NCBI GenBank assembly: GCA_016858145.1
Contig: JAEHOE010000118.1
Location: 248,001 to 312,000, forward strand
Source: Edaphochlamys debaryana
Taxonomy: Eukaryota; Chlorophyta; Chlorophyceae; Chlamydomonadales
Length of the DNA stretch: 64,000 nt
Direction of reading: 5' to 3'
In this document: one piece after another, positions 13,009 to 25,700 of the stretch
Position numbering within the stretch: the stretch's first letter is position 1
Layout of the letters: the number at the start of each line of letters is the position of its first letter
Notes under the pieces: generated by a model
Told to the model about the DNA's origin: nothing
What the model saw: only the letters and a program-made list of their open reading frames with translations
The model's database searches: none
Position numbers and translations under genes: made by a program

Positions 13009-13676
13009 GGCTGCCCCAAGGGACGCCCAGATTCAGGTCCTTTCCCCCCTTCGTCTCTTCCCTGCTCCCCCTCCCGCTACTCCCCACCCCCCTGCCCCGC
13101 CCACCCTCCCCCCTCCTTCTCCCCCCCTCCCACCTCCCCACACCCCAACGTAGGACTCCTCCCCACCGCGGGAGCACACCGCCGTACGTTTTTTCCCCGG
13201 GATTCTTTTGCTCCACGCGCCTTTGCGTGTTTCCATTCTTTAGCTCCCCCACTTATTTAGCTTCTCCCTGCGTACTGCGCGACCGCACGCACGCCAGTGC
13301 ACGCCTCCAACCTTCCGCGCTTTCCCATGTTCTCACTTCTCTCGCCCTTCCCCTCCCCGCCCGCGTTCCGCCGTGCCCTCTCCTCCGTGGTGGTTTCTTC
13401 GATATGCCCAGGTGAGTCCGGGACGAGGCGGGTCTCGTTTCGGGGGATAATGTTATGTGCCTTTCGGGTGGTGGTGTGCGGCGCGTTGCACTTGCATGCC
13501 CAAAGCACCCCAGCGACCTGCCGGTCTGTTACCTGCGACTATATAGTGCTTCGGGATAGCGTTCAGCCGCCGCTGCCTACGCCACTTTCAGCTCCAGACT
13601 CAGCGCACGCCTCTTCCACGGACACCCGACCCTATCATGGACACTGTGGCGGTATGTACCTTCTCCGGCAATCCCA
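13009..13676. other. Intergenic region with promoter of the 8868-13008 gene
   Basis: About 670 bp separates the stop codon at 13677 from the next ATG at 13008 on the same strand. It holds the possible upstream exon 13134-13236, a TATA-like box, and two short words (CTACGCCACTTTCAGC at 13577 and an ACGCACGCCAG word near 13283) that recur in an insertion at 57575-58069. No TGTAA is visible on the minus strand for the gene ending at 13677. Confidence 0.5.
13539..13546 (-). promoter_or_regulatory. TATA-like box CTATATAG
   Basis: Palindromic CTATATAG lies about 300 bp upstream of the candidate upstream exon start at 13236 and about 530 bp upstream of the ATG at 13008. It is the only TATA-like element seen in this gap. 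Confidence 0.3.
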
Positions 13677-13718
13677 CTAACGATTCGATGCTCTCCCGCT
13701 TATCAGCTTCAAACACCC
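13659..13718 (-). repeat. Dispersed ~55-bp intronic element, copy 1
   Basis: Sense-strand core GTTTGAAGCTGATAAGCGG through GTTAGTGGGATTGCCGG. It overlaps the predicted last codons and the TAG stop (13677) of the large minus-strand gene. Related copies lie at 47761-47816, 55153-55213, 61594-61640 and, partial, 61948-61970. Confidence 0.85.
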
Positions 13719-16700
13719 CCCTCCCCACCCACCCTCCCCACCCACCCTCGTGCCCCGGCTGTAGCCCGGGTCGCTGATGCGCCCAGTGCCGGGCAGGGAG
13801 GCCCCGCCCTGGGGCCCCGCGCCGCCGCTGCTGCCCCCCGCGAGGCCGGTTGACGAGTTGCGCCCCCGCGGCAGCCCCCCGCCCGACACGCCGCCCTCGG
13901 GGCCCGCGCCCTCCCGCCCCGCCAGCGCCGCAGCCCCGTATGAACCGCCCGAGGCGGCTGCGGCGGCTGCGGGGAGCGAGACGGCGCCGCCGCCGGAGCC
14001 CGCCAGCAGGCGAGGGTCCGTGCTGCGGAGGGGGGCGGGGGGTAACGAGAGGGGAGGGAGGGGGTACGGCACATGGTCACATGGGGTAAGGCTTGGCTGG
14101 GTAAGGAGCTACTGGGCAGCAGGGCCGAACGAGAGGCAGTACAGGCAGTACAGGCAGTACAGGCAGTACAGGCAGTACAGGCAGTACACCCCACCTGAGG
14201 AAGGCCCGGATGTCGTCCGTTGTGAAGGCGGCCTGGGCCAAGGCAATGGCCACCTGAGGGGTGGGGGGTTGGGGGAGGAGAGGGAGAGGCATGACTCAGA
14301 CTACGGGGCTACGAGGGAGAGCCGGGGTGATCCGACCTGTCGTACACCGCCGCCCGCCACATGCATGCCCTTGGCAGCCCCTCCCTCCCCCCCTCCCTAC
14401 CATTGCCGGGTCCTGCGCCACCGCGAAGTCCAGGGAGGGCAGTGCGCCGCTGCCGCCCGCGCCGGATAGCACGGAGGAGGCGCGGCTGCGGATAGAGGCC
14501 TGGGGGGGGGGGGGTAGGCAAAGGGGTGGGAAGCGGCGTGTGGGAATGGTGTAAGGGAAGGAGGCTCCACTCCTCTCCAAGCAAGACGGCGCAGCTCCGC
14601 ATCTCCCAGAGCGTCCCATTAGCCAGCCTTCCCCCTGACATCCCGCAGCCCCCTCCTGGCGCTGAGGCACGCGGCCTTGCACCCCGTCATCACCCTCTGT
14701 TCGCCCCCCTTCCCCCGACTCCCCACCTGGTGTGAGAAGAAGGCCTCCTTCATTGACGCCAGCTTGGCGGGGGGCAGCAGTGACACAGGGGGGGGTGCGG
14801 GCGCGGGGGCGGCCCGGGCGCCCCCCCGCTCGCGCTTGGGCGACTGCCCGTCCCCCCGGCCCCCCGTGCCAGGATCGCTCTGCGTCCCCGCCGGCGGCTG
14901 AGAGTTGGCCAGCGAAACCGCGCGGAGCCGGGAAGGCGAAACGTCGCGGCCCGTGTTGGGCCCGGATCCGAGTCCAGATCCGAGCCCGTCCGGAAGCTGC
15001 AGGGAAGCTGCCAGCGCCGCCGCGCCGCCGTCGCTGCCCGTGCTGTTCTCGCCCCGCATGGGGGGTTCAGAGAATGCCGACTCGGAGGGGGGCGGGAGGG
15101 AGGAGGCGGGGGGCGCGGGCTGCGGCAGCGGCAGGCCGGGGATGGCCATGAGCTGGCGGATGACGTCGGATGAGTAGCCGGCGTCGTGCAGGGCCGCCGC
15201 CACCTCGGCCAGGGTGACGGCGTCTGGGGGGGAGGGGAGGAGGGGCAGGGGGTCGGGGGTAGGGGCAAGAGGGGGTTGAGGGATGGGCACGAAGAGAGGA
15301 AAAAGCCAGGCAAGGGCGCATCACACGCACCTGCCCACCCCCACCCACCCACCCCCACACCGCCCAACGTTCCATCCCCTCTAACCCCCCCAGCCCCCCT
15401 CCCACCGATGTCCTCTGCCAGCTCGTTGCCCTCGGGGCTGAACACCTTTTTGACGCGCTCTCGGCTGAAGCCGGGCGCCCGCTCCAGTGCGGCCCGCAGG
15501 GAGTGCGCCAGGGCGGGGGACACACCGCCCATGGGGCTGGGGGGTGGAGGGGTGGGTGGAGGGACGGGTGGAGGGGGGGTGGAGGGGGCGTGGGTGGGAG
15601 GGGGCGGCCGAGTGGTGTTTAGGTGGGAGGAAAGGAGGGAAGGAGGGAAAGGGAGCCCATTCCTCCTGGTGCCAATGGACGGCCCAGGCCCCTTCGTTCA
15701 AGCGCCTCCCACACCCCATGCCCTCCACCTCCCCCCCCACACACAGGGCCTCACCGGCAGAACATGCGGATGGTTGAGGCGGGGAAGTTGGCAACAGACA
15801 TGGCGGCAACCACCTGGGGGGGGAGGAAAGGGGAGACCGTGAGAACAGGTGAGGAGATGGTATCGAGTTGTGGGGGTTGGAGGAGTCAGCTTACAGTCCG
15901 CCCTACGCCCATGCTCGCCACCCCACCCCACCCTGGTCCCCCACCCCCGCCCTCCCACCCCCTCCGCCCGCAGCCCCGAGCCGTCCCCCGACACGCAAAA
16001 CACACACGCTTCCCCTCACCCCCCCTGCCCCCCCACCTGCGCCAGCCTCAGCGGCCCCACGTCCGCCCGCAGCCCCGTGCCGTCCCGCTTGATCATGCGC
16101 GCCATCACGTCTCGCCCGTACCCCGCCGCCAGCAGCGCCTCCCGCACCGCCCCCGCCACGGGGGGGGGCAGCGCTGCGGCGGCGTCGTTGTGGGGCGTCA
16201 CCGAGGGCGGGGGGCGCAGGAAGTGGCGGATCTGGTCGGCGGTGGCGCCGGAGGCGGCCAGCGCGAAGCAGACCGTGGCGAGCTGAGGGATGGGTAGGGG
16301 AGGGGGGAAGAGGGACGAGGGGGCAGGGGGAAGAGGGGGCGGGTTGGACAAGGAGTGTGCGCGGCGCCTTGGCTGCCACGGCTCCCGGGCCGTGTGCCCC
16401 TTTGCGCCGTGCGCCGCACTGCCCCCGCCCGCTACCCGCACCTGCAGCGGCGATGCGGTCTGGAGCACCACGTTGCCAAAGTTGGTGTTGTTGGCGGGGC
16501 CCAGCAGAGCCTGGGGTGGGTGGGTGGGGGGTGAGGGTGGTATCGGAGGAGCACGGGTGGAGGGCCGAGGTCCCGATCGTGGAGTCCCATCCCCCAGGGA
16601 TCTCCCCTAGCCCCTGCCCCCCCCCACCACCTTGAGCTCCGCGTGTCCGAACCCCGCCGCCAGCAGCGTGGCGCGTACGGCAGCTGCCGTAGTGGTGTCG

Positions 16701-19700
16701 AACTTGCCGTACTCGGATCCGCCGTGCGGGAGCAGGAAGTACCGGACCTGGCGGGTGGAGAGACCAAGGGAAACCCGCGTCAGGAGGGATGTGGTATGTG
16801 GCAGACCCTCACTTCCCCAGCCGGGTTGCTGTCCCCCATCCCTCCTCCCCCCCCTTTCTTGCCTCCCCCTGCCTTCCCCCCCCCCCCCCCCTCTGCCCCC
16901 CTTACCTGTGCCGGCTTGAAGCCCTGGTTGGCCATATGCTGACCTCCCCACACACCCCTCCTTTCCCCCCCCCTTTCCCCTCCCCCTCTTGCCTCCCCCC
17001 CCTCTGCCCCCGTTACCTGCGCCGGCGTGAAGCCCTGGTTGGCCATATGCTGACCCACTCGCTCCACGACCCGCGGGTCGGCGTGGGGCGTCATGCCCCG
17101 CCCGTCGGGCCGGATCATATCGGCCAGGGCCCGGCTGCTAATGCCACAAGATGCCGCCACGTTCCGTACATCCATGACCCCCCTCGAATCCAGGGCCTCT
17201 GGAACCAGGGCCATAGCGGATAGGAGCACCGTAAGGCCGAGGGCGGAGGCGGCGGTGGCGGCGGCGGAGCCGCCGGCGGGGTTGAAGGGCTGCGGCGCGC
17301 CGGTTGCGGCGGTGGCGGCGGCGAGGGCGGCGGCTGCGGTGGCTGCGGTGAGGGGCTTGGAGGTGGGGTTCATGGCGGGGAGGGACATGCCGGTGGGGGA
17401 GGCGGTGGCGGCGGCGGCGGAGGCGGCGATGGCGGTCAGCAGGGGAGTGAGCAGGCCGCGGCTGCCGGCGGTGGCGGGGGGCGCGGCGGCGGCGGCGGCC
17501 GAGTTGGTGACGGGGGAGGGGCCCAGGAACTGACACAGCTGGCCGGTGGAGAAGCCGGCCTGGGGTGTGTGTGGGGCGAGTCGGATGAGTGAGTAAAAGA
17601 TGGCATGGGAGAGGATGTCGACACGACGTCCGCCCCTAGCGCGGACGCCGCGGCAACTCCCCTGCCCCCTGCCCCCAAACGCCCCTCCCCCCCTCCCCCA
17701 CCCCACCCCACCCCACCCCACCCCACCCCACCCCACCCCACCCCACCCCACCCCACCCCACCCCACCCCACCCCACCCCACCCCACCCCACCCACCCCAC
17801 CCCACCCCACCCCACCCCACCCCACCCCACCCCACCCCACCCCACCCCCCACCTGGCTCAGTGCCGCCGCCATCTGCGCCAGCGTAGTGGCGTCCACCAC
17901 GGGCCCCGGGCCCGAGTGGTCCCGGCGGAGGACCAGCGCCAACTGGCGGCGGGAGAAGCCGCAGTCCTGGGGTAGGGGGTGGGGGGTGGGGGAAGCAGAG
18001 AGAGGGACATCAGGTGACGGCCCCGCAAGGGACGCTGCAGTGTGCGGAGGGCAAAGCAGGTGGAGCTTGAAGTCAGGGGAACGAACCCCAAACCCTCCCC
18101 GGTACGCAGAGCATGAGGTAACGTCCCCATGCACACCTCTCTCCCCCCTCCTGCCCCCCGCCCCCCACCGCCACCCCCACCAGGAGCGCCTCGTTGATTG
18201 AGCCCAGCGTGTCGGGCGTGAGCGCGGGCACGGGCGGCCCCGTCGTGAGCTGGATGCGGATGAGGTGCGCGGGCCACCCGGCCGCCGCCATGGCCGCCAC
18301 CAGCATGGCGCAGGACTCGGAGTCCCAGTCGGGGTCCAGGCGGCGGCGGTCGGAGGCGAAGAGCGACTCCAGGTGCGCGTCCGTGAAGCCGGAGGCCTGC
18401 AGGGGGGGGAGGGGGAGTGGAGGGGGGAGGGTTCCCACGCGAGCACGGCAGCCGGGCGAGAATGCAACCCGCCGCCAGCCCCAGAAACCCCAGCCCCTAA
18501 CCTTGCTTTCTCTCCAATCGGGCCCTCCCCGTTCGGCACAACCAGGCCCCCCACCCCCTACCCCAGTGACGGTACCTCCCGGATGCCCCCTCCCTCCCCC
18601 GCCCCCCCCCCACCTTGAGCAGCGCCCGTATGAGCGCCAGCAGCGAGGGTGTGATGTGGTCGAACACGTCCACCCCCGCAGCCGCCTCCGCCGCCTCCTC
18701 GGGGTCCACCTGCCCCGCGTCAAGGGCGTCCTGGGGTGGGGGGTTAGGGATGGGGGGGGAGAGGGAGGGGGGTACTGTTTGATACGTCGGGGGGAAGGAG
18801 GAGGGGGGGGGGGATTGCAGGGGTGACACTGGTGTGGGGGACCGGTGGTGTTGGGGAAGGGGGTGCAGAAGATGGCAGAGGCACGGCTGATAGGAGGGAG
18901 AGGGGGGGGGCAGGGGTTGAGCACCGGCGTTGTGTGGATGCGGGCGCGGAGCCTGGTGGCAAGCACGACTCGGAACAGCCCGTTGCCTGATGACGCCTGG
19001 GCCTGGTAAGCGAGCCGGCCCGCGTCCCTGCCGGTGACCCTGGCTCCAGGGGCTCACCTGTGCGGCCGCCACCACCGGCTGAAGGAAGAAGCGGCGGATC
19101 TGAGGGTGGAAGAGGGGGGGCGGGGGAGGAGAGGTGAGAGACGAGGAGGCATGCGGCGTTGGGAGGCAGCAAGCGCACTGCAACCACTGCACCCGGCTGC
19201 GCCCCCCGCCCCCCACGCAAGCCTGTGCCCCGCCCCAGGCCTTCCCCCTTGCGCACCGCCCCGATCACCCCTGCGACGTTCATCGTTGTCCCCATGCCCA
19301 ACCCCCCAACCCCGCACCTGGGCGGGTGAGAAACCCTCGTACGCCAGGCCGCGGGTGATTCGCTGCGTGACCTGGGTGTGTGTGGGGAGGGCGTGGGGAG
19401 GGGGAAGGAAGGCACAAGGAGGTGTTGAGGCGAGAGCAGGAGGGACACGCACATGGGGCCACCTGGCCTACGCTACCGCTACTAAGCTACCCTCATCCTA
19501 GTAGGTGGGCGACCCCCCCCTTTCCCCCCTCCTTTCTCATGTCCCCCTCCACACGCCGCCGCTTACTATGCGCACTGGCACCTGGTTATCGCGCATCAAC
19601 CCCGAGCACCTAACCACACACCTGGTGGTCCGAGGGCAGCCAGGGGCGCACGGGCGCGGGCGGAGGCGCTGAGGGCGCCAGGCCCGAACCCAGCATGTGC

Positions 19701-22700
19701 GCTCCCGCGGAGGGGGTGCCGGGGTTGCTACCGGCCGTGACGCTGCCACCCCCGCCGGCGCCACCCGCCGAGATATTTATCCCGGCGGCACTGGCGGTCG
19801 CGACGGGCAGGACCGCCGTGTTCGGGCCCGGGCCTGAAGCGGGCCCGGCCGGGCCCGCGGCGGCGGCGGCGGCGGCTGCGACGGCGCCCACCGCCGCCGC
19901 GGCGCCGGCGGGGGGCGCGGTGCCGGTGATGGTTGTGACAGCGCTGTTCCAGGTATCTCCCAGGTGGGGACCCAGCTGTCGCATCTGTTTGAACGTCAGG
20001 CCCTTGCAGCGTTTGGGTACGGCGAATCGCATGGCGCCTAGCGTCTCATCATCCAGGACCAAGCGCCCCAGCGGGCTCGTCTCCTTCTCCACGGCTCGTG
20101 CCATCAGGGCCGCCGCCGCAGCAGCAGCCGCAGCCTTTGAAGCCTCCACCGAAGCCGACGGCACGGGGACCTCCTCGGCAAACTTGATCCCGCCCTTAGT
20201 GACTGGCCGCGACTTTCCGTCTCCCTTGCCGCCGGTTTTGAGTGCGCTCTTGGGCTCGGCCTCCTCCTCGCCGCCCTCGGCGGCGCCGTGGTGGGCGCCC
20301 TCGCCCTCGCCGCCGTCGGGGCCCGCCTGGGCCTGGCCGGGGCCCGCGTGGGCCTGGGCCTCGCCCGAGTCGGACCGGGCCCGGCCGCCCCGGTAGCGGT
20401 GGGGCCCGTGGTCCCGCTCCGGCTCCGGCTCCCCGCCCTCCCCCTCGGCTCCCGGCTCCGTGGCAGCCTCGGGGTGGGCAATGATCTCCACCTGCGGATT
20501 GGGAGGGTAGTACCGGCGTGGGCAGGGGAGGGAGGATGGGGAGGATGTGGAGGGTGGCGCCGCCTGCGCGGGGAGGGGGGAATGAGAGGTCGCCCCACCC
20601 AACCCCGCCAACACCACCGTGCTCCCGGCCCATCTCGCTCCGGGCCTCGCTGCGAGTCGAGCTTACTGACCGCCGCCTTTTTCGCTCCAACACATGACCC
20701 CAGTTCCCCCCCCCGCCTCTCCCTCCCACCTGCGCGCTCCCCAGCTCCTCCCCCGGCGATGAGAATATCCCCGCCTCGATCTCCCGCCGCTCCTCCATCT
20801 CCGCTGCGTCCTCCGCCTCCTCCTCGTCGGAGTCCAGCAGTCCGTCCTCGTCAGTCACCTGATGGGGGGGGGGGGCGGAAGGGGGGGGGGGGGTAAGGAG
20901 GGAGGGGTGAGGGGTGAGGGGCAAGGGGGGAGAGGGGGAGGGGCGTACGTATGAGGCAAGGACAGGAGCCTGGTGACCAAGCCGGGGGTCGAGCGGTGGG
21001 GCGTCCTCGGCGTGGCACGGCGGTACGTCGGACGAAACACGGAGAAACCCGGGGTCCAGGCAAAAGGCATGGGTACCCGCCGTGGCCTGGGGCAGGGGGG
21101 CGACCCGGGGGCCGGGGTCTCACCTCCCAGGGCGCGGTGGTGGGTGCGGTGGACACGGCCCGGCTGACGTGACCGTCCTCCCCCCCGGTGTGCCAGATCT
21201 GGTAGTAGCTGCGAGGGGGGGGGGGACAGGAGAAGGGAGAGAAAGGGGACGGAAGAGAGTCAGCAAAAGTCCGACGCGCTTCCTCCAACTTGGCAACCAT
21301 TTATAGCTCCTGAGCCAGGGGCACCTCCCTTCCCCTTCTGGCCAGCCCCATTTCCCCCATTAGTCATCCCCCCCAACCCATGCTCACCGGCCCCTCTCCG
21401 CCACGTCCACGGGGATCAGCGGCAGCGCGGGCGCCAGGTACTGGGCGATGTGGAAGGTGGGGAAGCCGGCGGAAGCTAGTACGACAGCGATCTGGGACAT
21501 GGCCAGGGGGTCGGGCTCGGGATCCGAGGCCAGGCCCAGGCCGTCGTACCGGATCAGGCCCTGACAGGGGGGGGAGGGAGGGAAGGGATGAGGCAAGATG
21601 GGGGGGAGGGGTGGGGAAAAGATGGAAAGAGTGAGGCCGTATCAGGGAAGGACTGAACGGCCGTGGGCTAGGCCTCTGAACTGCTTGCACGGCCTTAACC
21701 CCTTCCCAAATACACTACAGCCCCTCGACCCCCCCCCCCTGCCCCCCACCTGCAGCTGCCCGCTGGGGAAGCCGGCCTGGCTGAGCGCCGCCCGCGCCGC
21801 GGCCGCCTCGGCGGGCGTGAGGGCGGGGGCGGGGTCGCGGAGGGCAATGTAGAGCTGGATCTCATGGCCCCTGGGGGTGCGCGTGGGGGGTTGGCGGGGG
21901 GGCGAGCGGGCAGGCGTGAACGTCGTGGTGCGGCCATCCACAGCCACACGCACACACGCACACCCTACGCATCCTAAACATACCCACACGTACCTGAACC
22001 CCGCCGCCGCCAGCGCCGCCACTGCCCTGCAGGCCAGATCGCTGTCCGCGTCCGGATCCAGGCCCCTGCCGTCGGGGCGGATGAGATCCATCAGGTCCTG
22101 ACAGGGGGGGGCAGGTAAGGAAGGGAGGGCGACAGCCGGTTGGCAGGGTTGGGACAGCCGGTTGGCGACAGCCGGTTGGCCGTCACTTCCCGACAAGGCG
22201 GTGGGGATGTGGAGAGGGGAGGGGCATCGGGGGCATGGAGACGGTCTGGCGAACGGAGGAAGTCACGGCACTAAGCCCAACTCCCAGCGGCAGAGAGGAA
22301 CGGTGCACCACAAAATGCCATTGCGCCACCGAGCCCCCACAGAGCCCCCACAACCCCTCCCGCAACCCCCCACCCCACGCCCCCACCTGCGCCGTGAACC
22401 CCGCCGCCATGAGCACGGTGCGGAAGACCACAATGTCGCGAGCGGTCAGGTGGTGTCGGCGGGGCAGGGCGGGGGGCGCGGGGCCGGGGGGCCCGGCCCA
22501 GCCGATGCCGCCGGACTGGCTCTGTGGAGGGGTGGGGGGAGGGGGTTTAGGTTTGGACGCAGCCGGGACCGATATCGGCACTCAGGTGCCATCATGCACG
22601 TACCCGAAGTTCCCCTTATCCCCCCATGCAAGGGTGTTCACGCCCCCTCTCAAATGTCCTCTCGTCCTGTAACCCCGTGCCCCTACGCCCCCCCTCGCAC

Positions 22701-25700
22701 CTGCACCAGGGGGCTGCCGGCGAAGCTGCCCGCCACACCCGCCACATTGGCCGCCCAGCCGGGGTGCGCCTTCCCACCCGCCTGCAACCCCAACCCCCCC
22801 GCCCCCCCCCCCTGAGCTGCCAGGTTGAGTCCGGGCGGCACGGGCACGCCGTAGGGCGGCCCCGGCTGCCCGGTCTGCCCCGGGATGCCGGACCCGGGGG
22901 CGTACGAGTTGGCCCGGGATACGTCCGGCATGAGGAATGCGCGGATCTGGGAGGGCTTGAACATGGCTTCGACCAGGGTGGAGCCGACCTGTCAGGGGGG
23001 GGAGGGGAGGGGAAGGGGGGTTTGCAGCCATTGGCACGGTCGTTGCTAAATCCAGCCCGCCCAAAAACTCCCCTTCCCATCCTCCCCAGTGCCCCGCGCG
23101 CCTCTCCCCTGCACCCATCCCCCCCCACACCCTCGATCGCTCCCCTCCACCCCCCAGCCCCCCAAACCGCCCCCCCACCTGCGCCACGATGCCCGCCCCC
23201 GCCTCCGGCGCCACCCCCGAGAAGTCCGGCAGCATGGGCACCACGCCCGCCTCGGGGATGATGAAGCGGTTGGGGGAGCCGTTGAGGCCGGCCTGGGGGG
23301 GGGGAGAGGGAGGGAGGGAGGGGGGGAGGGAGGGAGGGGGGGAAGGTCGGCGGTGCGGGCCTGAAGCGCTGAACTGGGTTGGCGCTGGACAACAACAATG
23401 TTGTGAGTAACCCCATCAAACACGCAGAAGCAGCGCACCACCTCCACCCTCCCCCCCCCACCTGCTCGATGGCGTTGTTCATGGCCGAGATCGTGGTGAC
23501 ACCCGCCCCGCCTGACACGCCCTGACACGCAAAACACACGCACGTTTCCCCCCCCTCCCCCCTCCTTCCCCCCTCCCCCCCACCTGCTCGATGGCGTTGT
23601 TCATGGCCGACAGCGTGGTCACGGGCAGCGGCTGCGCCGCCCCCCGCACCACGTCGTAGCGCAGGAAGCGGCGGATGAGGTCCACGCCCATGCCGGCACG
23701 GACCAGGGAGGCGACCAGGCGGGCGAGCTGCGGGTGGGGTGGGGTGGTGAGGGGTGGTGGGGGGATGGGGTGGGGGTGGGGTGGGGTGGGGGTGCAAAAG
23801 AATGCAGGATGTAATGGGAGGGTCATGGACTGAGGCACGGCTCCTACCCCGTCCACTGGCTTCAGGCCCCTCCTCGCACCACCCGGCTGCTCCACCCCAC
23901 CCCACCCCACCCCCCACCCCCTCCCCCACCCCCTCCCCCACCCCCACCCCCCACCCCCTCCCCCACCCCCTCCCCCACCCCCTCCCCCACCCCCTCCCCC
24001 ACCCCCTCCCCCACCCCCTCCCCCACCCCCTCCCCCACCCCCTCCCCCATCCCCCACCCACCCCCCCACCCCCCATCCCCTCCCTTCCCTCCCCCTCCAC
24101 TCACCGTGACCGCCCCCACCCCGTCCTGCAGCGCCGATCCGTCCCCCACCAGCACCGCCCCCGTCAGCTCGTCCTCACTGAAGCCCTCGGACAGAAGCGC
24201 ATCGCGGACGGACTGGAGCAGGGCTGCGTTGTGCGTGTGGAGGGGGAAGAGCGGGGGGGTGGGGGGAGGGAGGTTAGAGGGGAGGGGAAAGATGGGACAG
24301 GAGCGCGTCGCGGACAGACTGGAGCAGGGCTGCGTTGGGGGTTGGTGCAGGAGGGGCGAGGGGTGCGTGAGTGTGTGGCGGGTGGTATGTGGCGTGGGGG
24401 GGTGGACGTAAACGCGGGAAACGCTGGGAACGGATGTCAAAAACCCGCATACTAACAAAACCGCAAGTGCCCTCCAACCCGAAGCCCCCAGCCCCCACCC
24501 CAGCCCCGCCCCACCCCAAGCCCCGCACCCATCCCCACCCGGCTCCAGGGGGGGCACGGCCGCCGCGTCCGCCCCCATTGCGTGCACCATCTGCTGCGCC
24601 GTGAACCCCGCCATGGCCATGGCCTCGGCCGCCTCCGCGAGGTCGGGGCCGCTCATGGCGAGGCTGAGGGTGCCGTCGGCGCGGAGGAGGCCCGCGGCGG
24701 CGGCGGGGGTCAGGCCGCCCCTGGTGTGTTGGAGGGCGGGGTTGAGGGGAGGGGTCGAGGGGGAACATGCTCCTTGCAGCCCCGGTTACGGCACCCGGCC
24801 CTACCTCTCTGCCATACCCTCCCTTGCCACCAACCCCCGTGTGACCACCCCTCCTTTCGCCCCCACCTGTGCAGTGCGTCAATGAGGGCCGTGGAGGCCG
24901 CGGGGGCGATGAAGCGGTGCACCTCCAGGGGGGTGAAGCCCGCGGCCTCGAGGGTGGCGGACATGGTCTTTGGGGGGGGAGGGGGAAGGCAGGAGGAGGT
25001 AGGGGGGGTTGGTTGAAGCTGGGCGTGTGCCGTCGCCATTCAGCAGCCCCAGCTGTACGGGCACATCGGTACGTACGACACCGTACGACACTGCACCCAC
25101 CTGGATCGTACGGATGTCGGCCGCCCATGTGCGGACCAGATCGATCTGCTCCGCCATGCCCGCCTGGGGGTGGGCGGGCGGCAGGGGCGTGCGAGGGTGG
25201 GATGGGTGGAGGAAGATTTGACTCCAGTACAGTGCTCCATGCAAACCACGAGCGCCTCCCCTTTCCTCCCGCGTGGCCGGCGCCCCACCGCAGGACCTGG
25301 CCGCCTCAAAAGACACCCGATTATCGCCTGCGCTGCCCACCTCCTTGCCCCCCCCCCCCCCCCCCCTTACCTTGTCCAGTGCGTGCTTCATGGCGTTGAG
25401 CTGCACGTCGCCCCCGCCCCCCGACACGCAAAACACACACTTCCCCCTCCCCTCCCCCCCCTCTCCCCCCCCTTACCTTGTCCAGTGCGTGCTTCATGGC
25501 GTTGAGCTGCACGTCGCCCCCGCCCCCCGACACGCAAAACACACACTTCCCCCTCCCCCCCCCCCCCTCCCCCCCCCCTTACCTTGTCCAGTGCGTGCTT
25601 CATGGCGTTGAGCTGCACGTCGCCCCCGCCCCCCGACACGCAAAACACACACTTCCCCCTCCCCTCCCCCCCCTCTCCCCCCCCTTTACCTTGTCCAGTG

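Larger units (their letters stand above)
13677..20858 (-). other. Repeat-protein gene, exons 29-45 (AGF repeats 13-26 and C-terminus)
   Basis: Exons: 20730-20858, 19622-20491, 19318-19371, 19058-19099, 18614-18730, 18181-18396, 17853-17966, 17017-17559, 16631-16747, 16442-16510, 16037-16282, 15755-15813, 15406-15536, 14727-15223, 14401-14499, 14195-14253, 13677-14022. Exon 29 is very acidic (DSDEEEAEDAAEMEE) and exon 30 is a 290-residue charged then Ala/Gly-rich linker with KRCKGLTFKQMRQLG. Repeats then resume: LAYEGFSPAQIRRFFL, LVAAMAAAGWPAHLIRIQL, MAAALSQAGFSTGQLCQFL, LLAAGFGHAELK, ALAASGATADQIRHFL, LHDAGYSSDVIRQLM and IALAQAAFTTDDIRAFL. The last exon is Gly/Ser-rich. Confidence 0.8.
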
